64,000 nucleotides of DNA from Candolleomyces eurysporus (Eukaryota; Basidiomycota; Agaricomycetes; Agaricales; Psathyrellaceae), in NCBI GenBank assembly GCA_027579435.1, contig JANBPK010000923.1:62001-126000 (forward strand), written 5' to 3'. The position numbers were made by a program, and so were the translations under genes. Shown piece by piece: positions 12,335-22,524 of the stretch (the first letter of the stretch is position 1; each line of letters opens with the position of its first letter). The notes under the pieces were generated by a model that did no database searches, was not told the DNA's origin, and was given only the letters and a program-made list of their open reading frames with translations.

Positions 12335-13824
12335 TTAGCAACTGCCCAGGCTAATTCCGTCGAAGGGACCTAGGAAAGTATGTGAAGTCAGGTGCGATAT
12401 GATATTCCTGTAAGTATTGGACATGCCTCCGTGGTCGCCAGCCTCACCGACTAGGATGTTCGGCACGTAGCCGATGGTGCATTGGGAGTTGGTATTATCT
12501 TGGCCTGCGGGTAACTATTTAGACACAATACATACAGAGCTACAGACCGAGAGACTTACCAGGGCAGGAGACCCAAGCGCCCGAGTTGACAATATGGACC
12601 TCACCCTCCGTGTGGGCGTAGTCCAAGAACCTTCCCGGCAAAATTGGAACCGGGTCGTCTCTAAACGAAGTCGTAAAAAGGTGAACTAGCGGGTAAATCG
12701 ATGGCAGGAAGCTCCCAAATGCTCACTTGTTGTTAATGCGGTTCATCACTGCGCGTGCGTTAACGAAATTGACGAAAGCTTCGTTCCCAACCTAAAGTAC
12801 GAATCAAGTCAGAAACGGTGATCTTCGCTACCAGAAGGAGATGAGGAATACGGACTCGAGGACTGCCGTAGGTGACCGTCCGAAGGCTGATGCCGGGGAT
12901 TTGTACTGCGAGATGAGCCGTCGCGATGATAGCAATCGCACCACCTGGAGGACAGTGAGTTGGCATTTTGCTATGCACATGGGATAGGAAGGGGACGAAC
13001 CGAGGGAGTGTCCTGTTAGGGTGACTTGGTTTGTGCCATGCCTCGATAATCCAGTGCGAACGGCGGCCAGGACGGCGGCGGCGGATCTATTCAGTAAACT
13101 TGCGGTAAGAGATGGATCGGAATGTAATCCGTACAAACACGTACGCGGCATGTGCGTCGCCAAATCCGTTGTGTGTCTGGACCGAAGAGCTCACTCCTGG
13201 GAAGAGAGAAGCCCTCAGAGGTTGGAAGTCGAATTTGGCGTTAGTGATAACGGGTAATCTGGTAGACGACATAAGTCAAATTCGGGAAAAGGAATACGGA
13301 AAGGCATACATCTTGGAGGAGTCCGTTCCCTAGGGGGTTTGAGAGGGGCGTATCAGTATCCTGAAGTCATCTGATATGAGCGAAAAAATCTACCTGGTAG
13401 CCAACAATGATACTCTAAAGGACAATGATGAGATATGCAAACCGGCTGTAAAGATGGGGTACGAACATTGAGCGTTGGATCATAACCAACATACCAATAC
13501 TGAACGGAGGCTCCGTTACCCCCGGATGCGATGGGGACAAAGCTAGGATTTGACGTGCATCGGGCTTTATGCGGTAATCCATGCATAAGTGGTGTGCACC
13601 GAGAATTATGGTCAAGAAGACATACTGCCGCAATTCCAAGCCAAGGTCTTTGCAGGCTCGCAGTATGCCGCGGCGGCGTACCAGGTGTATGGCTTGTACG
13701 CAGAGACATCTGCAGCAGACAGCGTTGAGACCGACTGCCGTGCTTCGAGCTCAACAGGCAGTGCGAACGCGATGGCCACGAGCTGAGCGAAGAGCAAGAG
13801 AAGAGACGAGAACCTGACCGCCAT
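12335..13824 (-). CDS. secreted class-3 lipase, copy A
   Basis: A fungal class-3 lipase (alpha/beta hydrolase, Lipase_3 family), predicted to be secreted and to cleave acylglycerols or related esters. The start at 13824 gives a signal peptide (MAVRFSSLLLLFAQLVAIAF), then LEARQSVSTLSAADV, YKPYTWYAAAAYC and NCG. Later exons encode SNPSFVPIASGG, SIIVGYQ, THNGFGDAHAA and VTLTGHSLGGAIAII (nucleophile Ser), then TYGSPRVGNEAFVNFV. RDDPVPILPGR supplies the catalytic Asp and YAHTEGEVHI the His. The C-terminus GPFDGISLGSC ends at TAA 12335-12337. About 300 residues, complete, with many 50-60 nt introns. The last intron (12426-12370) appears to use a GC donor; the retained GDH-G segment matches the paralogues. 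It lies about 8.7 kb from the B-C-D tandem group. Promoter elements lie just upstream. Confidence 0.92.
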
Positions 13825-13890
13825 GGCTCTAGGAATCCTTAGGGGAGGGTAGGAGATCTCCTGGAGCAAGTGCTACTCCGCATCCCCCAC

Positions 13891-13900
13891 TTTATAATCT
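13891..13900 (-). promoter_or_regulatory. TATA box of lipase A
   Basis: On the gene strand this reads AGATTATAAA, about 67-76 bp before the ATG. An equivalent TATAAAGG lies at nearly the same distance before lipase D. Confidence 0.6.
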
Positions 13901-13940
13901 GGTCATCTTCGAAGGCGAGAAGATGCGCACGTAGAACAAT

Positions 13941-13974
13941 GGTTCCACATTGTCAGGGCTACCTTATGACCTCG
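13941..13974 (-). promoter_or_regulatory. conserved lipase upstream motif, copy A
   Basis: The plus-strand text has CCACATTG, then about 10 variable bases, then ACCTTATGACCT. The same pair of blocks with the same spacing occurs upstream of lipases B (24152-24184) and D (29581-29614), 115-170 bp before each ATG. It is likely a shared regulatory site; the binding factor is unknown. Confidence 0.55.
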
Positions 13975-15175
13975 TCAGGATGCTCTGAGCCAGGAACCAT
14001 GCATAAGAACCGCATGGCATAAGTGGATACATATCTCTCATGATTGGCTCAAGAGTCTGTTAACGTTAAGAACAGGGACGTGTTCCCCAGACGGCGATGC
14101 CAAGGGTGGGACTTTCGGAGGAATTGGAGGTTCTTCCTTGTTCGAAATGACCTGATCAGAGAGAAGGCAGCCCGAGTTGTGCACCAGCTGAGATAACGGG
14201 AGCGGACGACCAGCGTGGACTCGTTGCTCATAAAACTGGTATATGGGGGAAATATCGTCCAGCTCATGGTCACGAGAACGATGTACATCGCATGCAAATT
14301 GGATGCATAAGCTTAGAATGATTTAGCTCAGCAGGTACCGAACAAAATTAGTTGATACTCACCTACGCATTTTCAGGCACAATTTTATGAGCCCTACGAC
14401 CGATATTCATGTCTGCTGTAGCCATTGGGTTTGACGAACTCACTATCGAGGCGAACAGTATATGTGAGGGCGAATTCTGGCTCCGGCCGAAGCCTTGATG
14501 GACGATCGATGATGCAATGGGAACCAACTACCATATGAGAGGTCTGACACCGGCGGATCACAGCGGCAGACGTTGAGATTCGTGGGAATCCGGCAACTCA
14601 TCATTGATCCTGGCAATCGAAATGATTCCGTCGAACCGCGACGCGGGTCAAGCTGTGTACCACCTCCGCAGGGGACCGAGTCCGTAGCCATTCATGACGA
14701 TCCTTCAAAGGAGACCTCGCGCTGGTTTATTTCCATTTCTTCGTTCCTGAATATTTTCTAATCCTTAGGAACGGATGAAACTTCAGATTTCATCATGTTT
14801 CTTCCACACGTGTTGCTGCGCACCCCAAAGATATCGCTTCGGTCCGGCGTGTCAACCTCGTGTTCAACGCGAGGCAGCATCGAAGGAGATTGTCTACAAC
14901 CCACAATCGGACGATGCAAGCATAGAGGCAAGCATTAAACCTATTTCGGACCCTTCAAATAGCGGGAAGCGGAGGACCCTCGTTCCTTCCTTTCCCAAAT
15001 ACCTCCAGCACGGGCTTCTTCCGAGTTTCACGAAATCAAAGTTACTGCCACTGGTGAGCATCTCTTTGGGTCGTCACCTTCCACGAGCTTACATCACATT
15101 GCGGGGGGATTCACAAATATCTGACCATCGTTGTAGGGCTTGATCCGCTCAACGTACTACAGCTAACTCGAGGAT
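13975..15175. other. intergenic, divergent promoter region
   Basis: This lies between the divergently transcribed lipase A and the RanBP1-domain gene. Short open frames (for example 14049-14297 on minus, 14775-15143 on plus) show no recognisable motif. A stretch near 14097-14110 (GATGCCAAGGGTGG) faintly resembles text upstream of lipases B and C, possibly left over from the ancestral duplicated unit. Confidence 0.45.
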
Positions 15176-17180
15176 ATGTTTCCTATCAACGATCTCAACT
15201 TCGTATTCTGCGGCATTGCGACAGTGGCTGCTACTGTAGGGTACGCGTTTACACGTAAACAAGAGGCCGGAATGTGAGTGATGGGCCCAAGCCTCAGCGA
15301 GGAGTTATTGACTCATGTCTGCAGGAACCCCTCATCCCCTTCGGAGGATAACACCGAGGGTTCAACAGTACCAATGACAGAGAAAGTGGCATCCCAGCAA
15401 GCTTCGACTGTCCACGCCTCACCTAGCATGTTCACCTCCCCGACCTCTCGTCGTGACTCGCTCAAGCGCAAGGTTCCGCATGATGGGTTCGATGAGCCCA
15501 CGCCGGTAGGTTCAATTGCTGCGTATCGATTACTCCGGACTCATCTTGCTTTCTCCAGGATGTTGGCTATCCTTTTGTAAGAATTATTCTCTCCAGTATG
15601 CCGATGAGTACTGAGATTGACTTTGTCAATGTAGAATCTCGCGAACATCTACCCTCACAAGCGATGCAAGACCCCAACTTCAGAGCCTGAGCGAGTACCG
15701 TCTGTAGGACCTCAGGTACTGCCTCAGACGGAAACGACTACTTTACCAACCGTGCAGCCAGTAGCCGAGCTTGTGAGTCGGCCAATATCTCCAACATCTT
15801 CTGTCAATTCAATACTCTCTCCACCAGAGCACTGCTCCTCCATCGGATGGTACCGATGAACAAAGTTCTATCGCAGCAGATGAAATCAGTACCTGCGTTC
15901 TGCAGACCCCTGCACCAGAACCGCCTCGCACCCCATCGCCCGCACCCCTATCCAACGAGGCCGTCACTCCCGAAACTTCCGCGGTGGCGCAAGAGCAACC
16001 GAACACCTCAGCTCCCCCCACCAGGCCTGCAACTCCCGTCGCCGCCACAACGTCGAAATTTGGCTCCAGCACTGTACGTTCTTGACATTCGGAACTGGTT
16101 TCTACACGTGTAAACCATGTTGCTGATGATACTCACTTATCGTGATACAGATGTCCGCTTCGAAAGGGTTCGCTGCATTCGCAGGTTCAACTTCTCCTTT
16201 TGCGTCCGTCGCGAAAACTGGTTCGCAGTCGTCCTCGTTTTTCCGATCGTCTTTATGGAGTCTTGAAGGAGAAGTTTTGAGGTCGCAGAGTGGACCGAAT
16301 GATACCGAGAACGCGCTGGCCCCTGCTTCCGGGAATAAAGACGGAAGTGAAGACAACGAGAACGATGATGAAAAGGAAGCCAAGCACGCTTTGGGCGCGG
16401 TCAAGATATCAAAACTGAAGACCGACTTTACACGTCAGTATCTGAACCCTTTTCTTCTCGCAGGCCCTTTGCGCGCGTTAGAGCGTTAGAGTTCCCGGCA
16501 TGGGCGCTATATTGGGGATAGGGCGTAGGGCTCCTCCACCTTGTTTTTTGCTTGTTTGTGCCGCAGAGCATCGGTACGAGACGTTGATGAACAGATGTCA
16601 CAGGTGAAGAGAACGAAGATGTTGAGCAGGAGCTAAAGGGTGTGAAGCTATTCGTGAAGCGTGGCAACAAGCCATTTTCTTCAGGGATGATTGGCCACCT
16701 CAAGCTCTTGTCTGAGAAGTCGACTTCGACTGAGCGTCTTCGTGCGTGTTTATGTCTCTCGCTTCCCCCTTTGCTCGTTGGCTGACAATTCCGATGGTTC
16801 ATAGTGTTCCGTCGGGAGCCTTTGTGGCAGGTGTCGATGAACGTGAAAGTGAACTCGACGGTTCGCTGCTCGTACGATGCTGAGGAAAACGCGGTTCGCC
16901 TCGTATTGAAGGAACCCGTCGTCTCCGAGTCGACATCCTCACCAAAGAAGGATGGCGCGTTGGAACTTGTGGTATACGCACTTAAGGTGCGTACATTGTT
17001 TCGTCATATCGCAGTTAGACGTGAATCTCAATTTCCTCTTTTCCTGCGTTGGCTTGGTTTTAGCCTGGACGTGCATGCTCGAAACAAGACTTCAAGGAAT
17101 TCGCGGAGTCGCTTTTGAAGAATGGGGAGTTCCAGAAAGGTGAACACAAAACAAGCGCTGCACCATCGACTTCATCGTGA
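15176..17180 (+). CDS. Ran-binding (RanBP1-domain) protein, Yrb2/Hba1-like
   Basis: Probably a Ran-GTP-binding cofactor of nuclear transport. Exon 1 starts at 15176 (MFPINDLNFVFCGIATVAAT) and splices through GGAAT/GTGAGT to NPSSPSEDN. A long Ser/Thr/Pro-rich, low-complexity region follows, including SRRDSLKRKVPHDGFDEPTP, which looks like a basic nuclear signal. Next comes SKGFAAFAGSTSPFASVAK, typical of Yrb2/Hba1-like proteins. The C-terminal RanBP1 fold is visible as EELKGVKLFVKRGNKPFSSG-like blocks, LLFRREPLWQVSMNVKV, VRCSYDAEENAVRLVLKEP and a last helix ACSKQDFKEFAESLLKNGEF. It ends at TGA 17178-17180. About six short introns are inferred. The odd point is a hydrophobic run at residues 9-25 that could be a membrane segment. 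Function is inferred from the domain only. Confidence 0.8.
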
Positions 17181-18480
17181 TTCAGCCAACCTTCTGGCTG
17201 ACCCGGACCCCTATGCCCAAGGACTCGAGAACGCCGACTCATTGTTTATTTCTCCCTTTTCGTGGTCTGTATAAGACAGATAAACGCAGCATTTTGGACT
17301 GGAGGACCCCGAAAGTTATACTGGTTATGCCTTCCGGCGTTCGCTATTCGACTTCGTTTGCTCAACGACCCATTTACGACTTCATTCACGACTTTTGCTA
17401 CGAACAACTTTCACATCACTTTTCCTTTTTCTTCTTCATCCCCCGGTGTACTAGATATTGTACATTATTGCCGTCATTAGTTGACTTATGTACATAGATA
17501 GGCTTATGTATATGGTATCTGATAACTGTAGCGAATAGCTTCTTTAACTTCAAATATTCTCGTGTAACTCGATCTTGGAGCATCAATAAGGATCTACTTT
17601 GTCTGATCAAAGATCTTCAGGCATTCGAAGTACTATATTAGAAGGTTCGCAACAGGCAACTGCCACTGCAAAGTTGATCACTCTCATGTCTACTTGTGCA
17701 AGCAAGGTGGATCTATCAATTCAGGAAAGGCATGTGGCATACTCGGAATGGATTTTGAACGCTCAGCGCTCAACGTCACTCGAAGAAGGTGTTTGTGGGA
17801 GGATTGGCTCTGGTATAAATCGGATTGGCTGTGCTACCTCCATCGGACACATGCACGAACCTTTGCACGACATTGGTGCGGGCGCTGATGGCATCCTCCA
17901 GAATACATTTTCTTGACAACGAGAATGCTAAGAATAGCACGCCAAGGAGTGTGTGCTCGATGGCGCGTGCCCGACCGGAAGTGGCCCTCATAACTCGTGC
18001 ACCCGGTACCTATCGAAAGTGCCTGCAAAGTTTGACAAAAACCTCTTGAAAAATATAAACACCCTTCGGTTGTGTTTTTGCAGTCGTAAAACACGTCTGA
18101 TACCAACCACCGGCACTCAGGGCCAATCATGAGAAGCCGCAATTGACTTGAAATGACACTGATTTTGAAGGGACGTCGAGCGGAGTTGAATACGATCCTA
18201 AGCGACGGACCACGCGCCGCCAGCATCACAACCGTCGTCCGCCTTTCTTATATCTCCCAAGAGCTGTCCTCTGTACAGCCCACTCCCCCGCACCGCAAAC
18301 CTCCCAGTCCCTACTTATTGTCATTCTTTTGATTTGCTCATTCTCAACCCAAAAGTTCTCCTAAACTTACCCCTTTATAACCTCTTTGAGTGAGCAATGG
18401 TTTGCTGTACATCGTGTGTTCTGGCATGCTGACGCGCACTTTAACCTCCAGTAATTCTCCTTTAGAGACCCATTCGAAAC
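17181..18480. other. intergenic
   Basis: This contains the 3' flank of the RanBP1-domain gene and the promoter of the Kre9-like gene. Frames of about 100-130 codons on either strand (17599-17916 plus, 17834-18229 minus) have no motif, so no gene is called. Confidence 0.5.
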
Positions 18481-19336
18481 ATGTTGTCCAGGGTTTCATT
18501 CTTTGCTGGCTTTGTGCTGTCCGCAGCTTTGTTTGCACGCGCAGATGTCACCCCCAGCGAGCCAGGTCCAGGGAGTGTCTACAATGCCGGGTCGACGTGT
18601 ACGGTTTCATGGGAGGGGGATCCAGATTCGACGACTGCTTGGAAGGATATGTCCATCCAGCTCATGACTGGAGACAACTTCAATATGATCCATCTTACCA
18701 GTGAGTTTTCATAATTGCTCTGGCCGAGGATGGTCTTGGTGTTCTGACACGAATCTTGGCAGCCATCGCTTCTGAACAGGATGGGACTGTCGACGGCCGA
18801 TTCAACTACCCTTGCCCAGAGGTATGCCTGCGTCTGCCCTCAATTACTTGTGTGCTCAGACGTGNTTTTTTCTATTTGTTCAGGTCACCCCCTACTCTGC
18901 CATCTACTTCTACCAGTTCACGGCAGCTGGCGCCCCCGACAAGACCTGGACGACGCGTTTCACCATCGCATCTCCCACTGGCCAAACCGTCCCACCGCCT
19001 AACGCGGCACAGCCTGGAACAAACGATCCCATCCCATGGGGTACGGGTGCCTTGGCTGATCCGTCAACTGCCAACCCACCTCCCACTGCTGGTCCTGCTG
19101 CCACAGGTGCTAATACCACCCGTTCGACCACTTCGACCTCAACTTCGACGGCTAACGCTACCACCAGCGGCTTGTCGAGGACTTCGACCGGCACCAATGC
19201 GCCGACTGCTACCCGGAACACGACGGCTGCTGCGTCCCAGACTGCTGAAAGTGGTGCACTCGCGACTGTAGGCCATAACATCGTGTTGGGCTCGGTCCTC
19301 GCCATTGCATCCTCCCTTCTCGCTGTCTCGCTATGA
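18481..19336 (+). CDS. Kre9/KNH-like Ser/Thr-rich GPI-anchored wall protein
   Basis: A predicted cell-surface protein. Residues 1-21 form a signal peptide (MLSRVSFFAGFVLSAALFAR). The next ~90 residues match the Kre9/KNH-type N-terminal domain: the opening ADVTPSEPGPGSVYNAG, then CTVSWEGD, MSIQLMTGDNFNMIH and AIYFYQFTA...WTTRFTIASPTG. A Ser/Thr/Ala/Pro-rich stalk with repeated T and S runs follows. It ends in a hydrophobic tail (NIVLGSVLAIASSLLAVSL) directly before the stop, as in GPI-anchor signals. Two introns interrupt the domain: one after CATCTTACCA (GTGAGT...GGCAG) and one after CCAGAG (GTATGC...TTCAG). The second holds a lone N at 18865. Members of this family are linked to beta-glucan assembly, but many mushroom paralogues have no tested role. 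Confidence 0.83.
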
Positions 19337-19928
19337 GCTCCTTTTTTGGGTTGTGGACGTTGGCCTTCGCTTTTCTTCTTCTTCTCCGGTCACGGATGGC
19401 ATACTAATACTTACTTGCAATTTGCTCATTTACACAAGCATACGAACATGGGTGTTTTGGGACTTACGGTACACGATCTCACTATTCATGAATCATTTGT
19501 CAAATCTAGATTTTGGACACCTGGATTCTCGTTGTTGGCTTTGCCTGCCTTCGACAGTATTCATAGTACATGCTAGGTAGTATTAGCCTTGGGACTTTCG
19601 CCTCTTTATTTGTCCGTTAATTGGTATATCCCCTACACATTTGAATACCGATCTAAAAATAATCCTGAGCACCAACTTTCTACTATCGCAACTGCATAGA
19701 ATGTCCTCAGTGTAGGTTCCAACGTTAACATCATCTGGCGCGGGAATTGGTTTCCAATTGAGTCTGATCTCAAAGAGGTTGTCCTTCGTGTATTCACTTG
19801 TCTTCCTTCTCCTTGGACATGAATCAAAGGAGCCGACAGTCCCAATCTGATCTCCTCTATCATCTACAACCTGACGCTCACCATGACTAGGACGAGCCAT
19901 GAGCGTTGACGAGATATGATATTTTAGA
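19337..19928. other. intergenic
   Basis: This is the 3' flank of the Kre9-like gene, followed by about 300 bp with no recognisable frame before the F-box relic. Confidence 0.5.
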
Positions 19929-20650
19929 ACTACAGACTTTCTTATGCCCTCTACGACGCATGCCCACCGGAATATTAGGAGAAATCTTCTACCACAAGCC
20001 CTCGGAACAGCTTGACGACTTGAGCTTAGTCTACAAGAGCTAGCACAATACGACTCGCCCCAGACATCGACCGTGGACCGGACTTTGCCTTGAAGAGGCC
20101 GATCGGCTGACAGAGTCATGTCCTGGCGCAGCGGGAACCTGCCCAAGTCGATCTACATCTTGGGAGAGCGGTCACACAGCGCCTTGCAGCCCCGCCGCGC
20201 AATGGGAAATATTGTGTTGACTCAATTGCTGACAGAAGGTCCACCATTGCACCCACTAGGTCTCTCGGTGTCCGAACCAGATCGCCTTCAAAGACTACCA
20301 TCTCTCCCCCGATCGACGTCTTGTCCCCCAAACTCCCTTGGAGCCATTTCCCTCCAGCTGTCTCACAAAAATAGGTGGCCATCGGACCTGCAATTCTCTG
20401 TCCTCCGCAAGCTGCTGGCCGCGTCCTTCCAGCTTGACTTCATCAGAACCCTTTATTGTGGACGACTTCGATTCCCCCGTCTTCCAAGTCGCACCAACCC
20501 TGCTCAACCGTTTGATTTCTTTCGCGCTTACATGCAGCCGGGGTGCTAACCGCACCCTCAGTCAACTACAACATTGTGCTAGTCCCCAAACGCTGACAAT
20601 CGAATGGTTGGCTGGCTGTTGGACCGTTACGAGGCTGTCATCGAACAGTA
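19929..20650 (+). pseudogene. F-box/LRR gene relic, paralogue of the next gene
   Basis: Three short frames in order resemble the intact F-box protein just downstream. The first is PLRRMPTGILGEIF followed by LSLVYKS and an in-frame stop (from about 19948). The second is an open frame from 20118 with LLTEGPPLHPLGL, matching LLTEGPSLDQVIL of the intact gene. The third is a frame near 20460-20620 with LLNRLISFALTC and LTIEW, matching LRRLTSFVFRC and LTID. At least two frameshifts and several stops separate them, so no product is expected. It sits in the same orientation about 220 bp upstream of the living copy, consistent with an old tandem duplication. Confidence 0.7.
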
Positions 20651-20869
20651 TTCACGGCGGCAACGTCTTTACACCTCCGCCCAGATGCCCATCGCCGCAT
20701 GCCCAGGACGATAGTATAGACAATATATCTCCAATCGATCGCCGCAAGAAACCAGTGCCCAGGTCCACCCGAGAGGGCCGTTGTTTACACAAAGTAAGGC
20801 TTCCGACATCAACAAATTCCGCTATCCTGGCTATTCGGAAAACACAGCATCTTCATTCTCAACCACACC

Positions 20870-22369
20870 ATGGATGTCCCGGATAGCAGCTTTTCCTACT
20901 TGCTCACAAGCAACACCGCTCCAAATCCTCTAGAGCATGCTTCCATCGAGCAGGATATCAAGGATACGAGCGACAAAATCTCCAGATTACGCTCCCAGCT
21001 CGATGAGCTCGAAGTTCGGCGTCGGCGACATCAAGCACTACTATCACCATTACGGCGGCTACCTCTCGAAACCTTGGGGGAGATATTCATGTGTACTCTC
21101 CCGAGTGTACTCGGGCAAACCGAAAGGCGCTACGTAACCTCTTTGAGCTTGGTGTGCAAGGATTGGCATTGTGCCGTTCTTGTTACACACCAGCTGTGGG
21201 GTGGCATTCATATCGAGTGGGACGAACTTTCCATGAATCTCCCCTACACCAAGGTTGAAGCCTGGCTCAAACGCTCCGGAAATACTCCCAGAAGGATCAA
21301 GATTTCTGACCACGTTCACCGCGACGACTCGGAGTGCGCGCTGGCCAATGCCGTAGTGGTGCGACTGTTGACGGAAGGTCCATCCCTCGACCAAGTCATT
21401 CTTGAGTGCGCTCACTCCAAGTGTCCGAGAATCTTGGTCGAATCTATGGAATCCCCGCCCAACAGGTCGGCATCTCGTGCTTGGGATTCTGTCGGGTCCC
21501 TCAAGCTGTTTTTCAAACTTCGGGAAAGCACACCGGAAGGGGCAGGGGCTAAATTCTTATATCAACTGCCACCAGTCGAGTCTTTCGAACTTGCAGGCCC
21601 CAACTATTCCATTTTCAACGTTCCCTCCGACTTTCTCAGGCGCCTGACCTCCTTCGTGTTCCGATGTGATCAATCCCCCTTTCCAGCCCATCTGTTCGAC
21701 AAGCTAAAAGCTTGTACAAATTTGGGGGCGTTAACCATAGACACGCCGTTCTATGATTATTTTTTGGAAGAGATATACAATTCGCCTGTCTGGTTTCCTT
21801 TACTCCTTCCCAATCTACGCACACTCCGTCTGCGGTGGCTCCCACACTCAGGCAAAGTTGATATCCTCCAACTCCTACAATTCCCATCTCTCGTCAACCT
21901 GGACATCAGCTTCAACCAGGCCCCGATCCGTCGGAATGAATTTGGGGGTCGGAAACTGTTTCAAGCCCTTGAACCCTTCTTCAACAAACGCGCAATGAAC
22001 GGCGAATCGCCACTGCAATCTCTTCGGATTCATCATGCGGTCATCCAGCCTTCAGAGCTCGCCGATATCCTGGACAAGATCCCCACCCTGACTCACCTTA
22101 CGCTGGATAGCGTCAAGTTCGATCCGACTGCGCTGCAAAGCATCATCCTCCCAGAACTCGAGGTCCTCAAACTCCTGCATATGCCCCCGAGATTTGATTT
22201 CGAGGCGGCGTTTGATATGCATGTGACAGAGAAACTTCAAAAATTGGAGTTGACGTACTTTGGCAGCAAGCACCCTAAGCAGGAGGACGTTAGTGGGTTT
22301 AGAAGGAAACATGGGAATGTGGTGGTGACCGTCGATCGCGTGCGGAGGGATGGGCAGTCTGCGACCTAG
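20870..22369 (+). CDS. F-box/LRR-like protein
   Basis: A single-exon gene of 499 codons starting at ATG 20870. Residues ~25-62 form a coiled coil (SKISRLRSQLDELEVRRRRH in part). The F-box follows as PLRRLPLETLGEIF, SLVCKDWHCAVLVTHQLWGG. The rest contains regularly spaced leucine-rich segments, such as LLPNLRTLRLRWLP, FPSLVNLDISF, LTHLTLDSVKF and LPELEVLKLL. Proteins of this layout are expected to bind Skp1 through the F-box and to present targets to an SCF ubiquitin ligase; the target is unknown. The family is strongly expanded in mushroom genomes, and this window holds three intact and two dead members. The start is supported by an A at -3 and by the coiled-coil/F-box order seen in relatives. 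Confidence 0.9.
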   Translation: MDVPDSSFSYLLTSNTAPNPLEHASIEQDIKDTSDKISRLRSQLDELEVRRRRHQALLSPLRRLPLETLGEIFMCTLPSVLGQTERRYVTSLSLVCKDWHCAVLVTHQLWGGIHIEWDELSMNLPYTKVEAWLKRSGNTPRRIKISDHVHRDDSECALANAVVVRLLTEGPSLDQVILECAHSKCPRILVESMESPPNRSASRAWDSVGSLKLFFKLRESTPEGAGAKFLYQLPPVESFELAGPNYSIFNVPSDFLRRLTSFVFRCDQSPFPAHLFDKLKACTNLGALTIDTPFYDYFLEEIYNSPVWFPLLLPNLRTLRLRWLPHSGKVDILQLLQFPSLVNLDISFNQAPIRRNEFGGRKLFQALEPFFNKRAMNGESPLQSLRIHHAVIQPSELADILDKIPTLTHLTLDSVKFDPTALQSIILPELEVLKLLHMPPRFDFEAAFDMHVTEKLQKLELTYFGSKHPKQEDVSGFRRKHGNVVVTVDRVRRDGQSAT

Positions 22370-22524
22370 GCACGCAGTGTCCTTTTAGACTTCTTGAACG
22401 AAGCCGACGTTAAATATACTTTGAAGTTCTCCGTGTGGTATACATGGCACAATGGGATATTCTTCTATATGTACAGAGAAAAATTAAATACATTTTTGTG
22501 CGAATTGACTCCTTGCAGACTGAA

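Noticed and set aside
20338..20886. 182-codon plus frame as a separate gene
   Set aside because: Its middle aligns with the F-box paralogue and its end overlaps the start of the intact F-box gene in another frame.
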